Positions 34,405 through 43,671 of a stretch of DNA of 64,000 bases are shown one piece after another; position 1 is the stretch's first letter, and every line of letters begins with the position of its first letter. A program made the translations under genes and the position numbers. Origin of the DNA: Haloarcula sp. H-GB4 (lineage in GTDB: Archaea; Halobacteriota; Halobacteria; Halobacteriales; Haloarculaceae); assembly GCF_030848575.1 (NCBI RefSeq), contig NZ_JAVDDX010000002.1, positions 1,178,001-1,242,000 of the forward strand. The letters run 5' to 3'. A model generated the notes under the pieces. That model was given only the letters and a program-made list of their open reading frames with translations, searched no databases and was not told where the DNA came from.

Positions 34405-35957
34405 TGATCGCCCTCCCCGTTCGCCGCGATGGTCGGGACGGCGTCAGGTTGCTGCCCGGCCATCAACAGCCCGAGCTGTTCTTCGGTCACACGCTCTGGA
34501 TCCACGATATCGACAATCTCTCCCTCGTAGACGACAGCGAGGCGGTCGGAAAGCGACTGGACCTCATCAAGATTTGAGGAGATGAGCAACACGGCCCGGC
34601 CCGCCTCTCGGAGCGCGTTGATCTGGTCATGGATGAACTCCATCGACCCCACGTCCACACCGCGAGTGGGGTGGGAGGCAACGACGAGACGCGGGTCCCG
34701 CGCGAACTCCCGACCGACGACGAACTTCTGCTGGTTCCCGCCGGAAAGGGACTTGGCGTGGGCGTTGGCATCCGGTGGCCGAACGTCGTACTCTTCGATA
34801 ATTTCTTCCGCGTGGTCGCGCGTGTGATTCCAGTCGATGCGCCCGTTCGAAGTGTAGTCGGCCGCGTGCTGGCTCCCCAGCAGGCCGTTCTCGACGAGAT
34901 TAAAGTCCATCACCAGTCCACGCTCCTGTCGGTCTTCCGGGATGTAGGCGAGCCCGGACTCGATTCGTTCCCGGCGGCTGTCGGTGGTCCGGTCAACGTC
35001 GTCGTACATGATCGTTCCCTCGTCGGGCATCTGGAGCCCGGTAATCGCCTCGACCAGTTCCGACTGGCCGTTCCCATCGACGCCGGCGATGCCGAGTACC
35101 TCGCCGGCCCGGACGTCAAGCGAAATCCCGTCAACTGCGCGGACGCCCCGGTCGTCCTCCACAACGAGGTCCGAAACCTCAAGGATAGACCGGCCCGGCT
35201 CGGCTGGGTCCCGGTCGAGGTCCAGCAGGACTTCCCGACCGACCATCATCTCGGCCAGTTCTTCCCGAGTGATGTCGCCGGCCGGCACGGTCCCGACGTT
35301 TTTCCCCTCGCGCAGGACAGTGATTTCATCAGCAGCCTCCATCGCCTCGCCGAGCTTGTGCGTGATGAAGATAATCGTCTTGCCCTGGTCGGTCAGCTCT
35401 TCCAGCACGCGAAAGAGGTCTTCGACTTCCTGTGGTGTGAGTACTGCCGTCGGTTCGTCAAGAATCAGGACATCTGCGCCACGGTAGAGCGCTTTGAGGA
35501 TTTCGACGCGCTGCTGGACACCGACACCGACATCTTCGATGCGGGCGTCGGGGTCCACGTCGAACCCATACCGTTCGGAGAGTTCACGGACCTGTTTTCG
35601 GGACTGTTCGCTGTCAACTGTGAGTCCAAGCCACTTGCGGGGCTCGTTCCCAAGCGTGATGTTCTCGGTGACGGTCATCGGATCGACCAGCATGAAGTGC
35701 TGGTGGATCATGCCGACACCTTCGTCGATGGCGTCGCGCGGCGAGTCGAACTGCTGTGTCTCGCCGTGCACGTTGACCGTCCCCTCGGTGGGCTGGTAGA
35801 GCCCGTAGAGGACGTTCATCAGGGTGGTTTTGCCCGCACCGTTCTCGCCGAGCAGTGCGTGAACCGTCCCCTTCTCGACCGCCAGATCGACATCGTCATT
35901 CGCGACTACCCCCGGAAACCGCTTTGTAATACCATCGAGGTGGACGGCCTGTTCCAT
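34401..35957 (-). CDS. ABC transporter ATP-binding protein, tandem domains (BMP type)
   Basis: 518 aa with two ATPase domains. Domain 1: Walker A GENGAGKTT (~36-44), Walker B-like DVLILDEPTAVLTPQE. Domain 2 has a Walker A substituted to GVDGNGQSE (no GKT lysine) and signature LSGGNQQKFVVGREFARDP, as usual for the RbsA/MglA/NupO family, in which the second site is degenerate. It energises uptake through the two adjacent permeases. It is 166 nt downstream of the BMP lipoprotein gene. Confidence 0.93.
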   Translation of the reverse strand: MEQAVHLDGITKRFPGVVANDDVDLAVEKGTVHALLGENGAGKTTLMNVLYGLYQPTEGTVNVHGETQQFDSPRDAIDEGVGMIHQHFMLVDPMTVTENITLGNEPRKWLGLTVDSEQSRKQVRELSERYGFDVDPDARIEDVGVGVQQRVEILKALYRGADVLILDEPTAVLTPQEVEDLFRVLEELTDQGKTIIFITHKLGEAMEAADEITVLREGKNVGTVPAGDITREELAEMMVGREVLLDLDRDPAEPGRSILEVSDLVVEDDRGVRAVDGISLDVRAGEVLGIAGVDGNGQSELVEAITGLQMPDEGTIMYDDVDRTTDSRRERIESGLAYIPEDRQERGLVMDFNLVENGLLGSQHAADYTSNGRIDWNHTRDHAEEIIEEYDVRPPDANAHAKSLSGGNQQKFVVGREFARDPRLVVASHPTRGVDVGSMEFIHDQINALREAGRAVLLISSNLDEVQSLSDRLAVVYEGEIVDIVDPERVTEEQLGLLMAGQQPDAVPTIAANGEGDQ

Positions 35958-36123
35958 ACTCTGAGCCGTTACCTTCCCGTTGTTTTAACTTCACGGTTCC
36001 ACATGTCTGCCAAAAATATGCGGCAATTACGTGTGTGGCCGCGGTGACTCTGTTGTAGATTTTGTCCGGATCGTTCCGACCGCAAAGCCGGAATGTGCCG
36101 GTAAATCGATCCAGCAATTCGCC

Positions 36124-37239
36124 TCAGGCGTTGTCGGGGTCAGTCGGCACGCTGATGTCGCCGCCGATGATGCTCTGGCGGACTTCGGACACCTCGTCTT
36201 TGACGCTCTGTGGGATTTCCGAACCGAGCTGCTGACCGTACACCGCTTCAACGCCGTTCTGTTCGAGGCCGAGGGTGTTCACAGTGCCGCCCTCAAAGTT
36301 GTCATTCGTTGTCGACTCAACGGCAGTGTAGACGGCGTTATCGACCCGTTTGACCATGCTCGCGAGGATAATATCGCTGAAGTTCTCTTTCGTGACCGAC
36401 TGGTCACGGTCGACGCCGACTGCGAAGCGCCCGGCCTCCTGAGCCGCACGGAACACGCCAGTTCCGGTGTTGCCGGCCGCATGGTAGACAATGTCCGCAC
36501 CGGATTCGTACATCGAGAGGGCCGCCTCCTGCCCGCCGGAGGGATCGTTGAAGTCGCCGACGTAGGCTGACTGGATGTCGACGTCCTCCTCTGCGTGCTT
36601 GACGCCGGCTTTGTAGCCGGCTTCGAAGCGACCGATGAGGTCACCCTCGACGCCGCCGACGAAGCCGACGCTCGCGGAGTCACTCTGCGTGGAGCCGGCT
36701 CCAGCCGAGAAGTCCTGACTGGTCAGCTTCGCGGCCATCAGCCCGATGAGGAACGAGCCCTGATGCTCACCGAACACGTACGAGCCGACGTTGTCCGCGT
36801 CAACGACGGAGTCAACGATCATGAAGTCCTGCTCGGGGTACTGTTCAGCGTTCTCGGTGAGGGCGTCCGCCTGCAGGAAGCCGATACAGCAGATGAGGTC
36901 GTAGTTCGGGTTCGAGGACTGCGCATACTGTTGCTGGAGGCTGCCGAAGTCCTGTACCGCTTCCGGCTGCGACTCATCGTATTCGATGTTTAGCTCGTCT
37001 GCTGCCCGGATAGCGCCGGTCTGAGCCTGATCGTTGAACGATCCGTCACCGAGCCCGCCCGTCGCGTACACCATTCCGATACGAGCAGCCGGACCGCTGT
37101 CACCGTCGCCACCGTCCCCGCCATCGCTGTCGGTGTCGCCGCCGCTGCCGTCGCCGCCATCGCCACCGAGGCAGCCGGCTAACCCGATTGCGGTTGCGGT
37201 ACCAACACTACTGATGAACGTGCGCCTTCGCTGTGACAT
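36124..37239 (-). CDS. BMP-family (nucleoside-type) binding lipoprotein
   Basis: 371 aa. Start ATG 37239 (MSQRRRTFISSVGTATAIGL...) gives a Tat lipobox LAGC followed by a Gly/Asp-rich linker; longer frames upstream have no signal. The BMP (PF02608) signatures are VYATGGLGDGSFNDQA and YHAAGNTGTGVFRAAQEAG. The domain binds purine nucleosides in well-studied relatives; the ligand here is inferred. A TTTAAC box lies ~30 nt before the ATG, so it is probably leaderless. It heads the ABC operon: lipoprotein, double ATPase, two permeases. Confidence 0.9.
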   Translation of the reverse strand: MSQRRRTFISSVGTATAIGLAGCLGGDGGDGSGGDTDSDGGDGGDGDSGPAARIGMVYATGGLGDGSFNDQAQTGAIRAADELNIEYDESQPEAVQDFGSLQQQYAQSSNPNYDLICCIGFLQADALTENAEQYPEQDFMIVDSVVDADNVGSYVFGEHQGSFLIGLMAAKLTSQDFSAGAGSTQSDSASVGFVGGVEGDLIGRFEAGYKAGVKHAEEDVDIQSAYVGDFNDPSGGQEAALSMYESGADIVYHAAGNTGTGVFRAAQEAGRFAVGVDRDQSVTKENFSDIILASMVKRVDNAVYTAVESTTNDNFEGGTVNTLGLEQNGVEAVYGQQLGSEIPQSVKDEVSEVRQSIIGGDISVPTDPDNA

Positions 37240-37353
37240 GTCCCACCAGCGGTGTCGATAGGCGTTAAAGACTTCGGTGTCGCACATTAGCCACAACGGC
37301 GACAAATCATGGCAAGGCGGGCCGATCACCGTTCGACGCCGACGCCGCGGACA

Positions 37354-37444
37354 TTTTATGTACTGGGTGTGAACGGCTGGCAATGACAGTCTGGTCGCGT
37401 TCACACAGCAACAACTGGCAGGCCCCAACGGGGCCCGGCACGCG
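37354..37444 (+). promoter_or_regulatory. structured leader of pit with 21-codon uORF
   Basis: TTTATGTA (37355-37362) is a TATA-like box ~26 nt before ATG 37383. That ATG starts a 21-codon frame (MTVWSRSHSNNW...), whose TGA (37446-37448) overlaps the GTG start of pit as GTGA. A perfect 9-bp inverted repeat GTGTGAACG (37367-37375) / CGTTCACAC (37398-37406) brackets the presumed transcript start, and GGCCCC-AAC-GGGGCC (37421-37435) is a hairpin just before pit. This looks like a regulated leader. Confidence 0.5.
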
Positions 37445-37448
37445 GTGA
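37383..37448 (+). CDS. 21-codon putative leader ORF overlapping pit
   Basis: ATG 37383 to TGA 37446-37448 encodes 21 residues, beginning MTVWSRSHSNNWQAP and ending GPGTR. The TATA-like box is placed for a leaderless start at this ATG, and its TGA overlaps pit GTG as GTGA, the standard coupling overlap. It could be a peptide that controls pit translation or an accidental frame. Confidence 0.4.
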   Translation: MTVWSRSHSNNWQAPTGPGTR

Positions 37449-38638
37449 CCCCCGTCGTCTTCTGGGCGCTAGTCGCCCTCGCGACGATCACCGGGCTGGT
37501 GACGGCCTGGACACTCGGTGCGAACAGCAACTCACCGCCGTTCGCGCCGGCTATCGGTGCGAACGCCATCTCGACGATGCGTGCTGCCTTCCTGATCGGC
37601 ATCCTCGCCGCGATGGGGGCACTGACCCAGGGCGGGAGCATTTCGGAAACGGTCGGCGCCGGCCTCATCGACGGTGCCACGATCACATCGCTCGCAGCCG
37701 TTGCCGGACTGTTGACCGCGACGGGGTTCATGGCGTTTGGAATCTACTCGGGCTACCCCGTTCCGGCGGCGTTCGCGACGACGGGCGCGATGGTCGGCGT
37801 CGGCCTCTCGCTCGGCGGGCAGCCGGTGTTCGACACTTACCGTCGCATCGCCATATTCTGGCTGCTCGTCCCACCTGTGTCGGGGAGCTTGGCCTACCTC
37901 ACCGCGACAGTGTTGCGCCGGGACGACATCCCCGAAACGGTCGGTGTCCCGCTGCTCGCCGGCGTCGTCGGGGGTATCGTCGCCAATGTCCAGTTGAGCA
38001 TCATCCCGTCGCCCGCTGGCACCGAACAGGGCTCGCTGGCCGGCTTTGCTGCAATGGTCGCTGGAACGGATATCGCCGCCGTCGCCGCGACGCTACTAGT
38101 CGCCGCCGGGAGCTTTTACTACATCCGCCGGCAGACCCAGGCCTCCGTCGACAAGGGCATCAAGACCTTTCTCGTCGTTCTCGGCAGCGTCGTTGCCTTC
38201 TCTAGCGGCGGTAGTCAGGTCGGCCTCGCGACCGGGCCACTGGAGAACCTTTACCGCGCAGAACTCGGCCTGCCCGGAGTCGTGTTGCTGGCGCTCGGCG
38301 CAGTGGGTATCCTCGGCGGTGCGTGGATGGGCGCGCCCCGCCTGTTACAGGCGACCTCCCGCGAGTACGCGCAACTCGGCGTCCGCCGCTCCATCGCGGC
38401 GCTGGTCCCCGGCTTCATCATCGCGCAGGCTGCCATCGCGCTGGGTATTCCCATCTCGTTTAACAACATCATTATTTCCGGCGTCATCGGCGGCGGCCTG
38501 GCCGGCGGCTCCGCCGGCGTCTCTCGCCGGAAAATAGGTGTGACTGTCGGGTTCTGGCTCATCACGCTCGCCACTAGCGTCGTAATCGGCTTCGGCGTGT
38601 ATCAGGTGCTGGAAGCGATCCTCGGGAGCCAGGTCTGA
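37445..38638 (+). CDS. pit: PiT-family inorganic phosphate permease
   Basis: 397-aa inorganic phosphate transporter of the PiT family (two repeats, ~10 helices). Signature in repeat 1: AWTLGANSNSPPFAPAIGANAIS (~21-43). In repeat 2 the Gly-rich block is SFNNIIISGVIGGGLAGG (~350-367). GTG 37445 is the start; there is no other in-frame start before the membrane part. A convergent UspA gene follows. Usp adjacency to PiT-type genes is seen in other haloarchaea (recalled). Confidence 0.9.
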   Translation: MTPVVFWALVALATITGLVTAWTLGANSNSPPFAPAIGANAISTMRAAFLIGILAAMGALTQGGSISETVGAGLIDGATITSLAAVAGLLTATGFMAFGIYSGYPVPAAFATTGAMVGVGLSLGGQPVFDTYRRIAIFWLLVPPVSGSLAYLTATVLRRDDIPETVGVPLLAGVVGGIVANVQLSIIPSPAGTEQGSLAGFAAMVAGTDIAAVAATLLVAAGSFYYIRRQTQASVDKGIKTFLVVLGSVVAFSSGGSQVGLATGPLENLYRAELGLPGVVLLALGAVGILGGAWMGAPRLLQATSREYAQLGVRRSIAALVPGFIIAQAAIALGIPISFNNIIISGVIGGGLAGGSAGVSRRKIGVTVGFWLITLATSVVIGFGVYQVLEAILGSQV

Positions 38639-38664
38639 GAAGGGTAGGGGCGGCCAGCCACGCG

Positions 38665-39096
38665 TTACCGGACGACCGTCACCGTCACCGGCGCTTCGCT
38701 GACGACCGCCGTCGCAACGGTCCCCAGCAGCCGCCGGGCAATCTCGTTTCGCGTCCCGCCGTGGCCACCCATCACCACCTGATCCACGTCAGCCTCCTCG
38801 ACGTAGTCCAGAATCGTTTCGGCCGGGTCACCGGTCTCGACGGCCGTCTCGACCTGTTGGCCGGCCTCGCTGGCCAGCTGTGATGCCCGGTCGACGAGTT
38901 CCGTTGCCCGCTCGTCGGCGGCCGCTTGGCGCTCCGCATCTGGTTCGAGTAAGCCGCCTTCGCTCATCCCCGTATCGAGCGGCGCAACGACGTTCAGGAC
39001 CGTAATCCGGCAGTCGAACGTCTCCAGCGCGTACGTCAGCGCCTCATCAGCCAGCGGTGAGCCGTCCAGCGGGACAAGGACGTGTGTCGGTGTCAT
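38665..39096 (-). CDS. UspA-type universal stress protein
   Basis: 143 aa from ATG 39096 (MTPTHVLVPLDGSPLADEAL). The ATP-binding signature GGHGGTRNEIARRLLGTVA (G-x2-G-x9-G-T) is intact and the C-terminus EAPVTVTVVR is typical. A longer upstream frame to 39162 is not supported. It is convergent with pit; a link to phosphate metabolism is only positional. Confidence 0.9.
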   Translation of the reverse strand: MTPTHVLVPLDGSPLADEALTYALETFDCRITVLNVVAPLDTGMSEGGLLEPDAERQAAADERATELVDRASQLASEAGQQVETAVETGDPAETILDYVEEADVDQVVMGGHGGTRNEIARRLLGTVATAVVSEAPVTVTVVR

Positions 39097-39275
39097 ATGT
39101 TTTCTCTGGGAGGTAGCTACAAGTAGCAAGGGGCAAGCCGGTGCTTGCCAGACCCGTGTCACACCTGTTCCGCATGGGTTCGAGCCAGAGGAAGACTCGC
39201 TTCGCTGTGCGCGACTGGCAGGGTTCGAGTTCGTAGCTACAATCTCATGGCTCGTGAGTGAGCTCGCGACAAAAA

Positions 39276-39348
39276 TAGTCCATCCTGGATTCGAACCAGG
39301 GTCGAAGCCCCCAGAAGGCTTCAGGATTGGCCTCTACCCCAATGGACT
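39276..39348 (-). tRNA. tRNA-Gln (anticodon CTG)
   Basis: 73-nt cloverleaf on the minus strand. Acceptor AGTCCAT/ATGGACT with discriminator A; D-arm GGGT...ATCC; anticodon stem AAGCC/GGCTT around loop TTCTGGG, anticodon CTG (reads CAG, Gln); T-arm CCTGG-TTCGAAT-CCAGG. No CCA is encoded and there is no intron. An HNH gene lies 60 nt on the 5' side, a typical tRNA-associated accessory location. Confidence 0.95.
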
Positions 39349-39407
39349 GATTACAATATTCAGTATCCGGCTGCCGTATTTCAGTGTTGCGGAGTCAAGC
39401 GGCTATG

Positions 39408-40004
39408 TCACTCATCGCCATCCACCTGCCCGGCTGTTGTCGGTCGAACCCCAGTCGGAACCTCATGATGTTCTTTTCTATGGCAGTTAGCACAGAGGAT
39501 GTCACACTTGTCCATCTCAGCGCGGAGCTTCGACTTCGAGAAGCCGTATGTGATCATCTTGGAGATAGTCATCTCTTTGTCTGTATCGTCGCGATGGTGA
39601 AAGTCAAGACACGCTGGATCAGCCTCTCCACAGCGACAGCAGCCGTCACTATCTCGTTTGTACTCATACACCCATGCCCGGTGTTTTGCCCGCCGGTTCA
39701 GGGTTCGTTGTTGATTCCGGTCAGCGTTTTTGTAGTGCCATCGCTGGTCCTGAGAAAGGTCAGCCCACGAAGAACCATTGGGGAGCGAAACGTCGGCAGG
39801 TTTCGTACCGAGTCGAGAACCACGAGGATGATTGGTCTCTAATCCGGCAGCCTTCTTCGCACCGTTCCAGCTATCCATCACCCGCTGAATCGTGCCAGAT
39901 GCCGGCGTCACGCCAAGCTCCTCGTACTGCGCTTTCGTCGGCGACTCACCTAGTACCACAGCGGCACTGCGGAGGGCTCGAACACAGTCCTCTTCGCTTG
40001 TCAC
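39408..40004 (-). CDS. HNH endonuclease with homing-endonuclease-associated repeat
   Basis: 198 aa. Residues ~7-55 ([21 protein letters not shown]...[17 protein letters not shown]) match the homing endonuclease associated repeat, a helix-turn-helix-like DNA-contact module. The C-terminal HNH core has C-x2-C ([18 protein letters not shown]) and [10 protein letters not shown]. Its codon use is more AT-rich than neighbours. Standing next to tRNA-Gln, it looks like a mobile free-standing nuclease. Its target is unknown; it is not in an intron or intein here. Confidence 0.85.
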   Translation of the reverse strand: MTSEEDCVRALRSAAVVLGESPTKAQYEELGVTPASGTIQRVMDSWNGAKKAAGLETNHPRGSRLGTKPADVSLPNGSSWADLSQDQRWHYKNADRNQQRTLNRRAKHRAWVYEYKRDSDGCCRCGEADPACLDFHHRDDTDKEMTISKMITYGFSKSKLRAEMDKCDILCANCHRKEHHEVPTGVRPTTAGQVDGDE

Positions 40005-40138
40005 GATGTCAATTTGTCATAGAATTGTATTTCAAATTACCTTTTTCGGCGGTCACAAAATGGTCTAAGCGAACGGCTACTGTGACACCACGAACGAACA
40101 TCGACAGCGCTTTTTCGGGGTGCTGTGCACACTCTCGT

Positions 40139-40747
40139 ATGTACGTTGGACGATTCGTCGTCGTCAGTCCCGAGGTCGGCGCGTACCGCGTCTCCTCGCG
40201 CTCGTTCCCCAACCGCCAGGCAGTCCAGCGCGACGGGACAGTGACCGTCGAGCCAACGCCAGACGCGCCAGAGACGGACAACCCATACATCTCCTACAAC
40301 GGGGTCCGGGTCACCGAGCACGGCGCAGTCGTCGGCAACGGCTCCCACGTCGACCCCATCGCCGAAAAGCTCGAACTTGGCTATCCGGCACGGGACGCCA
40401 TCGCGGAGCCGCTCCTCTCGCTCGACTTCGAGAAGGATGACTACGATACGCCGCGGGTCGCCGGTATCGTCGGCGTCGACGCGGCGGACCCGACGACGAA
40501 CGCCGACGGGCCGGGCGCAGTTATCGGGACTGTCCGTCGGGACGCGCTGCTCGTCGAGGAAGTCACCGAGCCGACGCTGGTGGCGACATACGAGGAGAAC
40601 AGTCCAACAGCGTTCGATCTGGCCGCGACCGACGCCGGCGAGGTAGCCCGCGAAGTGTACGACCACGAGTACGAGCACGCCGTCTGTTCGGCCGGCGTCG
40701 CGGGGTCGGCAAGCGAGTTCGACGTGGCAGTGTACAACGGCGAGTGA
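40139..40747 (+). CDS. purO: archaeal IMP cyclohydrolase PurO
   Basis: 202 aa from ATG 40139, closing the purine ring: FAICAR to IMP, the last step of IMP synthesis. PurO is specific to archaea and unrelated to bacterial PurH. Matches: [38 protein letters not shown]-like [10 protein letters not shown] and the C-terminal FDVAVYNGE. Longer frames to 39674 overlap the HNH gene in antisense and are not coding. It stands alone on the plus strand. Confidence 0.93.
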   Translation: MYVGRFVVVSPEVGAYRVSSRSFPNRQAVQRDGTVTVEPTPDAPETDNPYISYNGVRVTEHGAVVGNGSHVDPIAEKLELGYPARDAIAEPLLSLDFEKDDYDTPRVAGIVGVDAADPTTNADGPGAVIGTVRRDALLVEEVTEPTLVATYEENSPTAFDLAATDAGEVAREVYDHEYEHAVCSAGVAGSASEFDVAVYNGE

Positions 40748-40829
40748 GCGGATGACCGCGAACGCACGGCGGACACAAATACTGAGCCAGGACTGACACT
40801 CAAGACCCCACAGGGGGTAGACACTAGTA

Positions 40830-41528
<699 letters not shown>

Positions 41529-41618
41529 CCACAGGAACGGCACGGCGTCCGTCGCCGGCAGCCTGCAGATACTGCAGCGGGACGAGAGAATTTATGTCCG
41601 TGACCGCTACTGTGTGGC

Positions 41619-42281
41619 GTGGAATCCCCATTCGAGGTCCTCGGAATCGCGCCGGACGCCGACGACGGGGAGATCGTCGACGCGTACCGCGAGCGGGTGA
41701 AAGAAGCACACCCTGATCAGGGCGGGTCAGCGGCTGAGTTCCAGACAGTCAAGACGGCCTACGAGCGACTGCAGAACGGATACGATCCTGGGGACCCACT
41801 TCCCGATGAAACATCGGAACCCGAACCCGAGGCTGAAGAGGCCCCGCCGGAACCGGACGACCCGATGGTGGAGTTTCTCAACTTCGAGGTGCTGGAGGAC
41901 CACGGCTGGACGCTCGAAGACGAGGACCTGTTCGCGAAAGCCGCCGACGCGAACCTGCGGTCGACTGATTTCGGGCGGTTCTACGTCGACCCGAACGACA
42001 CGTTGCTGGAAGCGGCCGAAAAGAACGGCTTTGCGTGGCCGTTTGCCTGCCGCGGCGGCGCGTGTACAAACTGCGCGGTGGCAGTCGTCGACGGCGAGAT
42101 GCCCTCGCCGGCGAGCCACATCCTGCCGCCTGAACTCACAGAGAAGGGGATTCGCCTGTCGTGTATCGCCGCACCGGTGTCTGACGACGCGAAAATAGTC
42201 TACAACCTGAAACACCTCCCCGAAGTCAGCGAACTCCTGCTTCCCGCGAGCCGGTTCGAGCAGGCCTCCTCAACCGATTAA
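41619..42281 (+). CDS. DnaJ-like domain fused to [2Fe-2S] ferredoxin
   Basis: 220 aa from GTG 41619. Residues ~1-55 are a J domain (PFEVLGIAPDADDGEIVDAYRERVKEAHPDQGG, with the HPD motif). An acidic linker (~60-85) follows. Residues ~120-205 are a plant-type [2Fe-2S] ferredoxin (CRGGACTNCAVAVVDG...RLSCIA). The J domain suggests coupling to DnaK or Fe-S assembly. As an electron carrier it could serve the nitrite or nitrate reductases encoded elsewhere in the window (inference). Confidence 0.9.
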   Translation: MESPFEVLGIAPDADDGEIVDAYRERVKEAHPDQGGSAAEFQTVKTAYERLQNGYDPGDPLPDETSEPEPEAEEAPPEPDDPMVEFLNFEVLEDHGWTLEDEDLFAKAADANLRSTDFGRFYVDPNDTLLEAAEKNGFAWPFACRGGACTNCAVAVVDGEMPSPASHILPPELTEKGIRLSCIAAPVSDDAKIVYNLKHLPEVSELLLPASRFEQASSTD

Positions 42282-42295
42282 AAAGAACCCAGCGC

Positions 42296-43471
42296 TCAGA
42301 ACACGTCCTGCACGAGCGAGAGGGCTTGTTCGCGGTCCTCCCACGGGACAAACACGGAAACCGACGTCGCGGACGTAATCACGTCGTAGAGATGGATATG
42401 GGCGTCGGCCAGCGGTGCAACGACCTGATGGGCGAGCGCCGACTGGCTCGGGTCGCCGCCGGTGACGCGGATGACGGCGATCTCGTCCTCGACGGTGACC
42501 GACGAGAGCGTCTCGTCGTCAACGATACGGGCGTGCAGCAGTGCTTCGGCCTCCTCGGCGTCGTCTTCGTCGACGTAGAACGTCAGCGAATCCATCCCCG
42601 AGGAGTTGGCCTCGATGTTGATCTCCTCGTCAGCGATAGCGCCCGACAGGTCCGCGAGAATGCCCGGGCTGTTACGGATAGCGCGGCCGGCGACGGTCAC
42701 GCAGGCGATAGGCTGTTCCTGCAGGTCGATAAGGTTCTGGAACTCACCCTCGATGGACGTGCCACCGGCGAGTAAGTCGCCGTGCTGGTAGTGGACGACG
42801 CGAACGCCGAGGTCATCGCTCTTGTAGGACAGCGCCGACGGCGCGACCACCTCGGCCCCGCGGAACGACAGTGAGCGGAGTTCATCCACAGAGATTTTGC
42901 CGACGTTCCGAGCGCCTTCGACGACGCGTGGGTCCCCGGTCATGACGCCCTCGACGTCGGTGACGATGACGACTTCGTCGGCGTCCATGTAGTCGCCCAT
43001 CATCACGGCGCTCGTGTCGGAGCCACCACGACCGAGCGTCGTCACGTTGCCCTGGTAGTCCTCCGCGAGGAAGCCGGTAATGACCGGGACGACGTCCTTG
43101 AGCTGGCCGGCCAGCGCGTGGGCGCGCTTCTGTGTCTCCTCAACGTCGACCTCGCCGTACTCGTCAGTGATGATCGGCCAGTCCTCGCTGCCGGGTTCGA
43201 GGAAAACAGCCTCGATGCCGCGGGCAGCGAGTGCCCCTTTGAGCATTCGGACGGAGGTCCGTTCACCCATGGAGACGATCTCCGCGCGGTCCGCGGAGTC
43301 TGCGTCGTAGTTGATCTCGTCGAGCAGTTCGTCGGTTGTGTTGCCCATCGCAGAGGCGACGATAGCGACTTCGTGGCCCTGCTGGACGGCAGCGGCAATC
43401 GAGTCTGCGGCCCGGTTGATTCGGTCGCCGCTACCGAGGCTCGTCCCACCGAATTTGGCGACTACGCGCAT
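42296..43471 (-). CDS. aspartate kinase
   Basis: 391 aa, first step of the Lys/Thr/Met pathway: Asp plus ATP to aspartyl phosphate. Kinase motifs: KFGGTSLG (6-13), VTTLGRGGSDTSA (~150-160) and SYKSDDLGVRV. The C-terminus (~250-391) has two ACT domains (GILADLSGAIADEEI, AVIRVTGGDPSQSAL), the usual allosteric site for Thr or Lys. It ends 14 nt after the convergent ferredoxin gene. A 7-bp dyad (43513-43534) lies upstream. Confidence 0.93.
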   Translation of the reverse strand: MRVVAKFGGTSLGSGDRINRAADSIAAAVQQGHEVAIVASAMGNTTDELLDEINYDADSADRAEIVSMGERTSVRMLKGALAARGIEAVFLEPGSEDWPIITDEYGEVDVEETQKRAHALAGQLKDVVPVITGFLAEDYQGNVTTLGRGGSDTSAVMMGDYMDADEVVIVTDVEGVMTGDPRVVEGARNVGKISVDELRSLSFRGAEVVAPSALSYKSDDLGVRVVHYQHGDLLAGGTSIEGEFQNLIDLQEQPIACVTVAGRAIRNSPGILADLSGAIADEEINIEANSSGMDSLTFYVDEDDAEEAEALLHARIVDDETLSSVTVEDEIAVIRVTGGDPSQSALAHQVVAPLADAHIHLYDVITSATSVSVFVPWEDREQALSLVQDVF

Positions 43472-43512
43472 GCTACCACCGTGTCCGTGTGTACGTGAAC
43501 CATTGCCCTCGC

Positions 43513-43534
43513 GTTATCCGTCGCTCGGGATAAC
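43513..43534 (-). promoter_or_regulatory. 7-bp dyad upstream of aspartate kinase
   Basis: GTTATCC (43513-43519) and GGATAAC (43528-43534) are inverted arms separated by 8 nt, 42-63 nt upstream of the ATG. No clear TATA box is seen next to it. It could be a repressor site or a chance dyad. Confidence 0.3.
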
Positions 43535-43641
43535 TGTGTTCATCTGTGACTGCATCTCACTGTTGACAGCGACCGGAGATTCCGTCGTGTGAAGCCCTAC
43601 TGCCGCGAAGGCGGACGCGGTCCGGCGCGTCCGACACACCG

Positions 43642-43665
43642 TTTATTTGCGTGGGGTTCCCACGC
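43642..43665 (+). promoter_or_regulatory. TATA box and hairpin-like operator of GNAT gene
   Basis: TTTATTTGC (43642-43650) is a TATA-like box ~27 nt before ATG 43672. A perfect inverted repeat GCGTGGG-GTT-CCCACGC (43649-43665) lies between it and the start, the classic spot for a repressor operator. Confidence 0.5.
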
Positions 43666-43671
43666 ACATGT

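Noticed and set aside
39174-39192. T-arm-like GGGTTCGAGCCAG as a truncated tRNA
   Set aside because: Only a short match; no acceptor or anticodon arm can be built around it.
43462-43555. Two very short frames (13 codons each) just before aspartate kinase as possible Thr/Lys leader peptides
   Set aside because: No TATA-like box at leaderless distance and no enrichment in Thr or Lys; unlike the argG case.
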